From Monosporascus cannonballus (Eukaryota; Ascomycota; Sordariomycetes; Xylariales), in contig QJNS01000069.1 in assembly GCA_004154925.1 (NCBI GenBank), positions 186,001 to 250,000 on the forward strand: a DNA stretch of 64,000 nucleotides. The letters run 5' to 3'. Position 1 is the first letter of the stretch, and every line of letters begins with the position of its first letter. Positions 37,301 through 48,429 of the stretch are shown here, one piece after another. The notes below the pieces were generated by a model, which saw only the letters and a program-made list of their open reading frames with translations, was not told the origin of the DNA and searched no databases. The translations under genes and the position numbers were made by a program.

Positions 37301-37982
37301 TACTAACCATTTATATTATAACAAATAAGTTACCTAGTAATAAAAAATCCGTACCATTGACGTACTTTTTAATATCTCAAACCGTTGGCGAAAAGGAGAT
37401 TTTAATATATAGAATGATACAAAGGTAAAGGTTAAACGTAAGAGAAATAATAAACTGCTTAAGAAATTTAAAAAAAAACAGGCAAAAAAGATATACGAGA
37501 TTTGCTAGCTATATTGATAAGAGATGAGAACGACGTAAGCCTGATTTTCTTGCTAACATCTTTAGCCAGATATATAAAAGATTAATATGAAGATTTATAT
37601 TCAGAACCGTTAAAACATAATATAATTAATATAATATTCAGCCAATGATAAAAAGTACGAAATATTTAAAATGAAAACATAGTAATATTTTTAAAAATTA
37701 TGTAATATGATATGAAAATTAAATTATAGTAAACGAAAAATAAACGTACGAAACTACTTGTAATTTAGTTTAAAATATTTGAAAATACTCATATATTACG
37801 TCGATAAAATAAAAATATTAACGGTTCTAAAAAGAGTATATGTCTATAAAAATGTAAAAATGTTTTCAGAAATAAATATGTAATATGTAAAGATATTTAT
37901 CTATTTTTATTATATTAATTTTAAATTTTAAAACTTCTTATTATGTAAACAGCTATTTATATCTCGAAAGTTACACCCTATT
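34386..37982. other. Unassigned very AT-rich block, probably degraded mobile DNA
   Basis: About 3.6 kb between the island and Ty3-4b. The mutation style matches the RIP-affected elements, but no RT, integrase, protease or transposase motif could be read on either strand, and no copy of it was noticed elsewhere in the window. A less altered patch lies at about 37.38-37.6 kb, with a plus-strand peptide resembling no family I recognise. A GTGTTA...TAACAC pair encloses 34696-34745. The longest open frame (35869-36108) is low-complexity and not gene-like. Confidence 0.6.
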
Positions 37983-38351
37983 TGTGACAGCTTGGAGTTT
38001 AATCAACAATTAAACCTTAGTTGTACGGGTTTATGTTGGCAGGAGTATTATAAGAAACTGAGCAATAGATATAGTAACGTATTATATCTCGTAATACCAA
38101 AGGTACTTTGGGTAACGAATTATTATTGCAAGCTAAAGCTATTTAAATTATGGAAATAATAAGCGTATTATATTCGGTTCTCTTAATTTTATCGAACCTG
38201 GCTTTATGAGCTCTACGATAAATCCTGTCGAGCCTGGCTTTATGGGCTTTATAATAAATCCTGTCGAGCCATTACGTAACTCGACTTATATAGCTTAGTT
38301 ATTTTTTTGGTTACGACCGCTTCCCGAGGCCGTAACCTGTTGGGTTACAAT
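37983..38351 (-). repeat. Ty3-4b 3' LTR (369 bp) with internal 36-bp tandem repeat
   Basis: It begins TGTGACAGCTTGG and ends GGGTTACAATA (intact form CA). It matches the right LTR at equal length. Inside, a 36-bp unit beginning TCGA(A/G)CCTGGCTTTATG starts at 38192, 38228 and (partial) 38264. The right half (38290-38350) is GC-balanced and little changed by RIP. Confidence 0.88.
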
Positions 38352-38639
38352 ACGATCCTTTTTCTCCATAATCTTTGTTCCGAAAATTTCTTTTTTTTTA
38401 TAAGTTTTTTTTGTCATTATGTCGAATCGTATTAAAACCCCGATAAACAAAAAAACGAAGGAACGAAATAACTTACTTAAGCTTATCATTTTTCGAATTG
38501 TGAATATGCCTGTATGTTTGTATTATGTTCGTCGCATTTTATTATCTTGTTGTGCTTTTTTGTTGGATTTTTCTCGGTACAAGGAATACGTAGTGCGAAA
38601 CCAAGGCCTTTGTGACGTTAACGGTCTTTTCACTTGATT

Positions 38640-41100
38640 AGGTACTGGGTAAGTCCGTTTTACTTTCGTATGTCGAGGATTTTCTCCATTTCGTATGTTT
38701 GTTCGTTTTCGACTTTTATATCGTTTTGTATTGTATGTACCTTGATTGTATTTGCTGTTAATTCGAATAAGGAAACGTAAAAAATTGGATGGAATTTAAC
38801 TTTTGGTGGAAATTCCAATTAGTAATTGTTTTTTGAGATTTTCTTAGTGATTTTATATAGACCGATATATTTAAAATCGAGTTTTTTGTTAGGTCGTTTT
38901 GTTTGAATATTTTTTGTAATAAGGAAAACCATTTTTTCTTTTTCGAAAGTTATTTTTTAACCTTTTCTGGTTATAGTATTTGCTTATCTAGTTTTGTACA
39001 AATTTCAACTTTGTTTTTATTTTTTGGTGCAATTATTGTAATATTGATTAAACCGTCGTTACGTATTTTTTGTAAATTTCTGAAATAAAACCAAAGTTTA
39101 CGTTTAATGCTATTATTTTAATACTTTCGTAGTAATTGGTATTATAGCCTAATTATGTGATGAACAATTTTTTAATTTAATTATTTTATTTATAATTAAC
39201 GTAATATTATAAGTAGGTTTTCAAAATTTGGTTCGTTCGTTTTGTTTATTTATTTATCTAAACTTTAAAAATGCTGGATAATTTATAATTGAAGCTAATT
39301 AGTATTATAAAGTTTTGACAAAAATTTGATGCAAATAACGATTTTTTATTTGACATAATTTCTATTAATAATTCGTAAATGCTAAAAATATGTTTAAAGA
39401 AAATAGATATTATTTGTTCGGCGTTTATATCTTTATAATATGCTAGAAAATAAGAAACTTTTGTATATCGATCTATAATAACGAAAATGTTATTATAATA
39501 TATTTTTGTAACTGCATTTTCTGATCTAAGAAGTTGGATAATAATCTCGAATGTAAATAAATATTATAATCGTTTTGCAATTAGTAATAGTTGTAATTTT
39601 TCTATAGTTTATGTAGTCGAACCTTTATTCTGACGTAAATGTCGTATTGCCGTATAACCTTTTGTACCGTTAGTTTTATTTTAGGAAAGGAATATATACG
39701 TTAAAGCCGTTTTAGAGTTTTATAAATTTTTGGATATTTATACAACTAATATCCGTATATATTTCGTATTAGACTTTTCTATTAGTTTTTAAAAATATAT
39801 ATTTTATTTGTTTTTTAGTTCTTTGAAAACCCGTTATTATATTATTAAATATTCTGGTACATATTAAAAGGTATGATCTAAAGTGTCCTAATTTATCGCG
39901 AGTGTTAATATCCTTTTATAATAATATCGAAAATTATATAGCTAATATTTGATCAATTTTCTTACAGTATTGGCTTTGTTATGTTCTGAGCTTTTTTATA
40001 GATAATAACGACGTTAAAGTTCGCTAATTTTTTCGCATAGTAAAGTTATCGTCCAGTAAGTTCTCTAATCGTAATAAATCGGGTAAGATTTTAATAATCC
40101 GTGTAAATTTTAATCTGGTACAACTTTCCTTTTAGAAAATGCTTAAATTTTCGAAATATTATAATAATAGCCATATATTTCTTATTTGGAATACCGTAAT
40201 TAAATTCGGTTTTTTTAAATTTATATAAAAAGAATATAATAAGACGTAATTCGCTTTAATTATTTCGTTATCCGATTATTACGTTTAGCGTATAATTTGA
40301 AATATCGGTTTTTAATTTAACGGGAAGGTTTAAATTATATATAATTAATATTAATATGTTAATAATTGCATTCTTATTATCTTAAAATGCTTTTTCTATT
40401 TCGAACGTTTATTTAAATTCTCTTTTTTTCGTAAGATTCGTTAAAAGTATAGTTATTTTGCTAAAATTTCGAATAAAGTTTTAATAATAGTTGGCGTTTG
40501 CCATTTTGTAACTGCAGCAATTTTTGGAGTTTATTTTGATATGTTTTGAAGTAATGATATATCCTAGATATTTTACTTTCTGTATATAAAATTAACTTTT
40601 TTTTATATTAATAAGTAACTTTGTGTCCTATAAAGCTTAAAAAATTTTATAAACGTATTTTGCACATGTTATTTCCGTTTTTAAGAAAATAACAATGTCG
40701 TCGAAATAGCATATAACAAAAATATTGAAATATTTTCGTAATATATAGTTTATTATCTGTTAAGAAGTTATTAGTACGTTTGTAAATTTTATTAACGTAA
40801 CCAAATATTTAAGTAATCTGTATTTTATTTTAAAGGTTGTTTTTTATTTCTATTCTTTTTTAATCTTGATAAAATTATATTTATTTTTAAGATCAAATAT
40901 TATATATCATTCGTCTTTATAAAGTCCGTTTATTTTTTCTATAATTAGGGATAATAATATTCGATTTTTAATAATAATATCGTTTAGGTATTGATAATCA
41001 CTTATGAGTCGTAATCTTTCGTTTTTTTTAGTCCAAAGCATATAAGATATTTTGCTAATAATTTAAAAGGTTGAATTTAAATTTTTTGTAACCGATTTTC
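38640..41100 (-). pseudogene. Ty3-4b pol remnant: RT, RNase H, integrase, chromodomain
   Basis: Reading the minus strand from about 41.1 kb: RT palm at 40.64-40.74 kb is LRKYFNIFVICYFDDIVIFL, a clear Ty3 Y/F-x-D-D block. Integrase at about 39.4-39.7 kb includes YYNNIFVIIDRYTKVSYFLA and the later NAEQIISIFFKHIFSIYELL, equivalent to ..LA..F...IF..HGLP before the D-(35)-E part. After integrase, KLDFKYIGLYKITKKISKNN and a FHPIFYVSLFEL-like segment lead into the chromodomain YEMEKILDIRK...LTQYLIK at about 38.65-38.72 kb. Frames shift and stops interrupt, but the order is complete. Confidence 0.8.
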
Positions 41101-43922
41101 TAGGTATTGTTTAAAAGTACGTTATTCGTTTTCGTTAATGTTGTAAATAGAGTAAAACTTTGTCGAAAATCCTTTCTTAAAGATTATTTTATAATTTTAT
41201 TTGCTATATTCCAGTAATTTCGCATTACGTTTTTTTCTGAAAGGCTGTTCGTATTTGTGATATTATTGTAACATATTGCCTAGATTTTTTTAACTTTTGG
41301 GGCTCTTATTTTAAGTCGTTATTTAATTGTTTTAATTTTATTTTGATAATAATAATAATATTTTATATTTTTTGACACCCGTTTTTTTATGTTTTATCTT
41401 TTTAGGTAGTAAAGTTTTTATCGTATTTTTATATTTATATTCGTTATCATTTTTGATTAAATATTAAGATGTTAATTTCTTTTGTTTGTTAATAAGGTAT
41501 AACGTAAACCTTACCTAGCTAATCTTTTTATTAATTAAGATTTCGTACTGGCGTATCTATGCTAATCTTAAGATTATGTCGTAAGTCTTAAATAGAACGA
41601 TGTCGAAATTAACTGTCTGGTGTCGTTTTTGGACAAAAATCTCGAAATAATTAATTTCGCGTATAACTTTCTCGTTATCACAAGTAAATTCTTGATTTTC
41701 TATATTTATTGTCATGTAGGGTTTTAATTCGTATTTTTATAGTAGTTTAAGTTTATTAATTATATCTGGTACAATATATTTCCCGTTAAAAATTTTGTAA
41801 TCTATTATTGCTGTATATTAATGCTTTTTTATTCGTATATTCAAAATAATAAAGTTATGAATAATTTTTATCGTTAGGTTTAAAACCTTTTTTAGAAGTT
41901 CTTTTTAACTTATTTAGATTTCGTTATTTTGCGACTTTTTTATAGGTAGCTTTTTTTTAAGTTTTATTAGAATTTGTTAAATTTTATTTGTTGTTATATA
42001 TTTAATACATTAAATTACTGTATTTATCGTTATTGCCGGCGTATTATTTCTTTAAATTATATTAATCATTTTTAGATTTATTATAATTTTCTTATTAAGT
42101 AATTTATTTTCTTATATTTATAACTGTATCTTATTATACGTCGTTTTAATTATTATTATAAAGCTCTTTTATAAATTAACCTATATTTTTCTTAATAATC
42201 TTTTTTTCGTAAAGTTTTATAATAAATGTTAATTCAAAACGGAAGTTTGTAATAATTTTCTGGTAATAATTTTTTATGATATGCTAGATTAATTTCTGTT
42301 CCATTTAGTAATTATCTTATTAATAATAATAGCAGGGGTTCTTTTGCGGATATTATATTCTTTTCGGATTAACTTTTTGTTTCGGCTAATTGCAAAATAT
42401 TCTTTGGGGTTATAAATCGAAGATATTAATATTGTTATTTATCGTTTTTACTATTAACAATACGGTTTGGAAAGTTAAAGCCTTTATAATATATGCGGGT
42501 AATTCGTCCGTAAATGTATTATTTTTATTTTTCGTAATAGGAATATTTTCGTGGTCGATAATATATAGCATGTATTTTGCCGTATTGATTAGGGGTTTTG
42601 GGATAAACCTTTTCTATTTAATTTTAGTATTTACGTAATTATCCCTATAATGCTTTTTGTTATATTCGCGATATTTGTTAAGCCAGCTTTTTAGTTTCGC
42701 GTATTCCCTTTTATACTTTTCGTTATGGAGAGTTTAGTGCGTATTTAAGCCGAATAATGTTAATAGATTTGCTTTCGTTTTGTTAGTTTTTTTTAAAAAA
42801 CTTTTTAAGTATAGGTTTTTAGTTATTTTAATGGGTTTTTAAGGTGCCTTGCATTATAATACCTTATATCTTATTTTGTTATAATTAAAGCCTTTGATCT
42901 GGTTTTAGTCCTTTTTATGAATAGCTCCTAATTTTATAGGCCTTTGTTCCGTGTCGTAAAAAGTATTACCGCGTTGAAAAGCGTTAATATTGGCCGTATA
43001 TTAGGGTTTATTATTATATTTCTTTTAATATTTTTAGTACTATAGGCCTATTATCGATCATTAATCTTAATTATTATAACGATATAATCCGATAAATAAT
43101 TAGGTCGATTAAGTTTGAAAAACCTTTTCTGTGTTTTTTTAGATCGTTAAAAAATTTAGTTGTTAATATTTTTATCTTTAATTTAATTTGAAGGTTAGTT
43201 AAATTAACGTATTACCGTAACTAGATATTAATTTCTTTTGTTATAATTATTAAATTTGCATTTCGGCTTAAATATTTTCGTTTATTATTTTACAAATTTT
43301 CGTTAATATTTATTTAATTTATTCGTAATTGTTATAAATTCGTATTACTTTCGTGTTTCGTTTTTCGATTAATAAGGTGATATATTTCTTTATAACGGGC
43401 TTAAATTAAATAACCGTATTTCCGGTAAATTGTCCGACCGTAAATTTAATTCGTATAATAAGTATAATTAATCGAATAAGAAAATATCCGAAATATGTTC
43501 GGTATTAAATTTTAAAAAATCTCAACTTAATTAAGGTTCCGTCGAAAGGTTCTGGTTTAGAAAATTTAAGGACTTTTCCTGGTTCTTTAGTAAAATTCAA
43601 CCAAATAACCTGGTTCATTCGAAAGGGTTTTCCGGTTTCGAGAATTTTTTTTCTTAAGCTTTTTATAGGCGGCTTAAAGGGACGTCGTAACGTCGTTATT
43701 ATCTTTTTTAAGCTGAATAAAACGTTCGTTTATAGTATCTAAATATTAAAAAAAAAATTTCGCGAAAAAGGCGAAGTTTGTCTTTTTTCTTCTCGGATTT
43801 TATTCCAATATCCGGATTATTAGGGACCTAGTAAGTAAGCTATTCGGATTGCTTGCTGGTAGATATAATGTCGGCGATATTGCTAAAAGTTTAAGGGTAT
43901 TATTAAATAAAAGGTTACAACG

Positions 43923-44291
43923 TATAACGGCTTAAGGTTTAACCAATTATTAAACTTTAATCGTACGGATTTATATTAGCAGATATATCGTAAAAAATTA
44001 AATAATAAATATAATAACGTATTACATTTCGTAATACCAAAGGTATTTTATGTAATAAATTATTATTGCAAATTAAAGCTATTTAAATTATAGAAATAAA
44101 AAACGTATTATATTCGGTTCTTTTAACTTTATCGAGCCTAGCTTGATGGGCTTTACGATAAATCCCGTCGAACCTGGCTTTATAGGCTTTATGATAGATC
44201 TTATCGAGCTATTACGTAACTCGACCCACATGGCTTAGTCATTTTCTTGTTGCGACCGTTTCCCGAGGCCGCAGCCTGTTAAGGCATTATA
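43923..44291 (-). repeat. Ty3-4b 5' LTR (369 bp)
   Basis: It begins TATAACGGCTTAAGG and ends GGCATTATA, both ends changed from TG...CA. It has the same 36-bp units as the partner LTR, starting at 44132, 44168 and 44204. It is more heavily altered than the left LTR, including TGGG-to-TAGG type changes. Confidence 0.85.
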
Positions 44292-44530
44292 GTAAGAGAT
44301 TACTAACTTCCTAGTTGTAAACCAGTAAGCCGGATTATTATATATATGTTTGTTATTCCAAAAATTTAGATAACTTTAGCTTGCAACAATAAATTATTAC
44401 TTAAGGCATTTTTGATATTACGAAACGTAATACGTTACTGTATTTATTATTCAGTTTTTAACGATACTTGTACTAATATAAACTCGTACGACTAAGGTTT
44501 AATAATTGGTTAAACCGCCTAGCCGTTTCA
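44292..44530 (+). repeat. LTR fragment of the Ty3-4 family, inverted relative to Ty3-4b
   Basis: The reverse complement of 44360-44530 matches the first 170 bp of the Ty3-4b LTR (GGTTTAACCAATTATTAAACC, TAACGTATTACGTTTCGTAAT and TGTTGCAAGCTAAAG have counterparts). It ends CCGTTTCA at 44530. It abuts the right LTR of Ty3-4b, and homology of Ty3-3b starts directly after it. It is probably a truncated LTR left by an insertion or recombination at this junction. Confidence 0.65.
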
Positions 44531-44913
44531 ACAATAATAAAGATAAACAAAGATTTATATAAATTTATTTTATAATATATTATAATCGAAAGATGCCCGA
44601 TTTCGTGTTATTTAAACTCGAAATAAGTAAAATAAGGATTTTGCTAAATATAATTATATATTAATAATTATACGGATTATTATAAAGAATCGATACATAG
44701 AAAATTACGGACCTAACGTTTTCCGATGAGCGAATTTATATATCAATTTAATAAATTTAGCCGAACAATTAAAAATCCTGGAATTCGAAGAATAATAAAA
44801 ATAAGCAATAACCGACTTTTTTATATACCTAAAGAATTTTCGGCAAATCTATTCCGAAAAAACAACGAAAAAAATACTTTAGTTATTAAGGGCAAAATAT
44901 GCAATATTTTTAA

Positions 44914-45194
44914 TGAATTGGGGTAGGAAAGGGGATTGGTCTGGATCAGTGCGAATAAACGAGCTATATTACGATACGAAAAGATATTGTCGAGATGAAG
45001 AACTTAATCCGATTGTATTAATGGTGTTGAACCTCGATGACTGAATTGGCAGAAAATATTTTAAGTGGTGATGGTCGTGGGTTATACCTGGGGGTTAAAC
45101 CCATGGCGAAAAAGAACTTCTTAATATATATGCGAGTCCTAGGCTTTCTGATCAGCCGAGCCTGATTATGGGCGTAATACCCCGTCCCACTTTA
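44914..45194. mobile_element. MITE-like element, copy 2 (281 bp), with empty site known
   Basis: It is inserted in Ty3-3b. The sister element Ty3-3a has an uninterrupted sequence here (TTTAATCCTCAGG on its coding strand), whereas Ty3-3b reads TTTTAA-[insert]-TTAATCTCAGG, giving a TTAA duplication at 44910-44913 and 45195-45198. Termini TGAATTGGGGTAGG and TAAAGTGGGACGGGG (right end read inward) are imperfect inverted repeats. Internal sequence is shared with 25835-26116. TTAA targets are typical of piggyBac-type elements, but AT-rich context makes this weak. No coding capacity. Confidence 0.75.
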
Positions 45195-45199
45195 TTAAT

Positions 45200-46000
45200 C
45201 TCAGGGAAAACGCCTTTATCCGGCCTAATTTACTATATTTCGAAAACTTAAAAGAAAGTATTCGAAAAATATATGCGAAAAAACTTAAAGGCAGGCCGAA
45301 TATATTAATCGAAAATGGACGTAAAAATAGCAATATTATTTGTACTCAAGAAAAACCGCAATTTCCAATTATATGTCGATTTTAAAGAGCTGAATTAAGT
45401 AACGATAAAAAATCGATACCTTTTATTCTTAATCTTAAAAATAATAGATCCTTTAAAGTTAACTAAGATATTTTCGAAAATTAATCTTAAGAATATTTAT
45501 TATGGCATCAGGATTAAAAAAGGCGATTAATAAAAAACCGTTTTCCGAACACGGTACGGGTAATTTAAATATACGGTTATATTATTTGATTTTATTAACG
45601 CGCGGGTTGCGTTCCAAGCTTATATATATAAGGTATTAACTGGACTATTTAAATATATATACGTAATATATTTAAATAATATTAATATTTGTTTAAATAT
45701 CGAACAGAAATATGCGAAATATTTTTAATTCGTTTACGAACAGCCATTATAGTACCAGTTATTTATTAAAGTATTTAAATACGAATTATTTTTTTTAAAA
45801 AAAGGATACATTTTTAAGATTCGTAATTAATACCGACGGCCTGGAAATAGATCGTCGACAGGTTAACGCTATCGAAATATAGCCAAACGTAAAATTAATT
45901 TATATTATTTAAATTTTTTTAGGTTTTGCGAATTTTTTTTCGAAAATTTATCTTTTATTATATACGTATTATTTAACTTATTATTAGCTTTTTAAAAGGG
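45200..46000 (+). pseudogene. Ty3-3b reverse transcriptase remnant
   Basis: Plus-strand frames show IYYISKT (usually IY.LS..E), then NFQLYVDFKELN, VTIKNRYLLFLIL, IFSKINLKNIYYGIRIKKGD and KTVFRTRYG. These correspond in order to the Ty3 fingers and palm blocks LR.CVDYR.LN, NRYPLP.I, FSK+DLR.AY..IRI..GDEWKTAFRTRYG. AFQAYIYKVLTGLFKYI follows where A.FQ.YIN..L...LD precedes YLDD; the YLDD itself is degraded (IFK.Y.Y). Thumb pieces continue to about 46.0 kb, including a readable FFRKFIFYY. Stops and a frameshift interrupt it. Confidence 0.8.
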
Positions 46001-47429
46001 GCGTAAAATAAATATAAAACAGCAGAATTTTAACAAGTCGAAAAGGTTAAAAAGGCGTTCCGAAACTTAAAAAATATTTTTTTAATCGGCAATTATTTTC
46101 TAATATTTGGATAACGCCAAAAATACTAAGATTAAAATAAACGCTTTAATGAAAACCATATTAAAAATATTTTTTTAAAAAAATACGAAAACATTTATTA
46201 CTTAATTATATATTAATTGCGAAAATTCAGTCCAAATAAAAAGCAATAAGTTATAAGGCAATAAAGATTATTAGCGAATATAAAAAAGTTGAAATATTAA
46301 TGGCAATATTTTAAAAATACGGAGAAAAGTGTCTTAATACTTATCGATTATATAGCGTTAAAGGACATAAAAAAGGCGTTGGTATATAACTTTAAAAAAA
46401 AGATAACCCGATAAATTTATCGCTTTAAATAATTTGATTTTGAAATCTAATACCAACCGGACGTCGTTAATTCGGCAGTTAAATTATTTAAATATCCGAA
46501 TTACATATTAAGAAAATTTGCGTATAAAAATATCAGTTTTACGTTATTTAAAAAACTCGAATTTTCGAATAATATGTCGGAAAAAGTAGAGAAAATGGTT
46601 ATAAATATATATGGCGATTTAAAGTATTATATAAGGGCAAAAGATCTTATAAAAATAACGTAAAAGTCGTTTATTATAAAATTTCCAGACAGATTTTAAG
46701 TGGCGGAAGTTTAAGTAATTATTATCGGCGTAAAAAAAAGAAAGATTTTCGTTATATATTCGTGAAAGTTTTCGAAAAAAAAAGGAAAAATAAGAAATTA
46801 TATATTTACTGAATCTTTCATATACGAATAATAATATAAACGCAAACTGTAATAATAATACGATTAGTGGTTAAATAACGGTGACCGTAAATTACGACCG
46901 TATTATAATCGGATTTCGAAATATTTAGAAATATAAAATTAATACTAAAGTTACTATTTATAACCAATATGTTTTACGTTTTTTAGCAAAAAAGCTGGCC
47001 AAAAACGAAACGGCGTTACGGTCGAAAATTTTCCGATAATTTTACGATCAGATCCGAAAGCTATAAACCAAAAATCTAGATATTATAGAGCTAATATGGG
47101 TAACTAGACGCCAAGCTGATATAAAGAAGGGATATTTCTTAGACCTAAATAAGGTTTTATATTATCGAGATAAATTCGTAATTCCGTTATAATGTATTTG
47201 ACGAAAACGATTACTTAATTAATACTATAATGATCTAAAAGTAAATTATATAAGATAAATCCGTACGTTAAAATTAAGAACCCAAAGATTTTATTACGAA
47301 AATAGAGAAAACGATATCCAAAAATATATTAAATAATATTCGAATAATTAGGATATGATAAAGTTACGGCATAAATTCTATAAGTAGTCATAGCTCTTGC
47401 TGTTATCTAAGTAATTCTTTTAAAAACTT

Positions 47430-48110
47430 TCGTTAAATTTTATTACGAGGTTTTTTAACAGCCTAGATTTAAAAAGGCTGAAATACGATAGAATTTTAGT
47501 AATCGTCGACCGCTTTACGCAATTAAAATTATTTATTTTTATGGTTAAAATTTTAATTATAACCGAAATAGCTTAACTGTTTTATAACGAAATTAAGTAC
47601 AAATTCGGTACGCCAACCGGATTTATTAATGATAAAAATAAGTCATTAATAAAGTAATTTTAGGCGGAATTATACGAAAAAGTAAAATATAAAACGACAA
47701 ATATTAACTATTTTTTATTCGCAAATCATTAAATAAACGAAACGTATTTATTAAAACTTAAAATATTATTTCCGCAATTATATTAATAAATATCAAAATA
47801 ATTGGATAAAGTTATTACGAAATGCGAAATTCGTATATAATAATGCGCGGAACGTATTTATTAGCCGTTTTTCGTTCGAAACCTTATATAGATATTATTT
47901 AAAAATAATAAAATATTTTCTATAAAGGTTTAAAACATAAATATAAGAAACTAAAAGCGTTTCGAAAAAAAATGGCGGTTATTTATTAAGTAAGATACGA
48001 ATATTAGGAGAAATTAAGGGCAGCCTAAAAGAAATATTATAATCGGCGTTATACGTTTATAAAAATTTAATTAAAATAATAAGTAAACTTATTATCTAAA
48101 AATTTTAGAT
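47430..48110 (+). pseudogene. Ty3-3b integrase remnant
   Basis: The core reads LKYDRILVIVDRFTQLKLFI (first catalytic Asp region), then a FYNEIKYKFGTPTGFINDKN stretch, equivalent to F...I...FG.P..IVSDRD with the second Asp changed to Asn. Further on, NNARNVFISRFSFET-like pieces near 47.83-47.88 kb correspond to YN...H.STG.TPF. Integrase would join the element cDNA to the chromosome. RIP stops are spread through it. Confidence 0.75.
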
Positions 48111-48289
48111 TTAAGATTAAAAAGTAAATATTGACTTATGTTCGAGTTACGATGAAAAAACGAATAGGCTTTTAAATAGATAGAATAATTCTTTATATTA
48201 AATATTAATGGATATATAATATATTTTTAATATCCTTATTAAAACCGTAGCATAACCGGGAACCGGGCGACGTCTAGATAACGTTCCCG

Positions 48290-48420
48290 GACCTGATAAA
48301 AAACAGGAAAAATGGGTGGTAAAGGACATTGTCCGCCATCGAGATGATCGAGGACAGCGCAAATATTTGATCACACGAAAAAACTGGCCTGCTAAGTACA
48401 ATACGTAAAAGCTCCAAAAG
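48290..48420 (+). pseudogene. Ty3-3b chromodomain, nearly intact
   Basis: One frame reads EKWVVKDIVRHRDDRGQRKY followed by LITRKNWPAKYNT without a stop. This is a chromodomain: E.EV+.I+.HR..RG...YLV.WK.W....NTWE, with the second aromatic-cage Trp changed (TRK for TWK). It is the best-preserved coding piece of all the Ty3 elements here, and base composition from about 48.24 to 48.41 kb is close to balanced. The same domain in Ty3-3a (8.25-8.37 kb) is far more degraded. Confidence 0.8.
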
Positions 48421-48429
48421 CACTTTAAA

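Larger units (their letters stand above)
37983..44291 (-). mobile_element. Ty3-4b: full-length Ty3/gypsy chromovirus, minus strand
   Basis: A 6.3-kb element with two 369-bp LTRs (37983-38351 and 43923-44291). Leftward on the minus strand: gag (about 42.3-43.9 kb), protease region (about 41.5-41.9 kb), RT (about 40.5-41.1 kb) and RNase H (about 39.9-40.4 kb). Integrase (about 39.25-39.7 kb) and a chromodomain (about 38.64-38.72 kb) follow. RT shows FVICYFDDIVIF, keeping the FDD form of the active site; integrase shows VIIDRYTKVSYFLAYYKD. Flanking bases CTATT and GTAAG do not form a target duplication, suggesting later rearrangement or an end call off by a few bases. Stops occur in all domains. 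Confidence 0.85.

Noticed and set aside
38295..38637. Overlapping open frames on both strands (64 and 72 codons)
   Set aside because: They cross the boundary of the Ty3-4b 3' LTR and match no known domain; the real coding frame nearby is the chromodomain on the minus strand.
44919..45194. First read as a solo LTR with TG...CA ends starting at 44919
   Set aside because: Comparison with the empty site in Ty3-3a puts the left end at 44914, flanked by TTAA, and the two ends are inverted repeats, so a MITE-like DNA element fits better.
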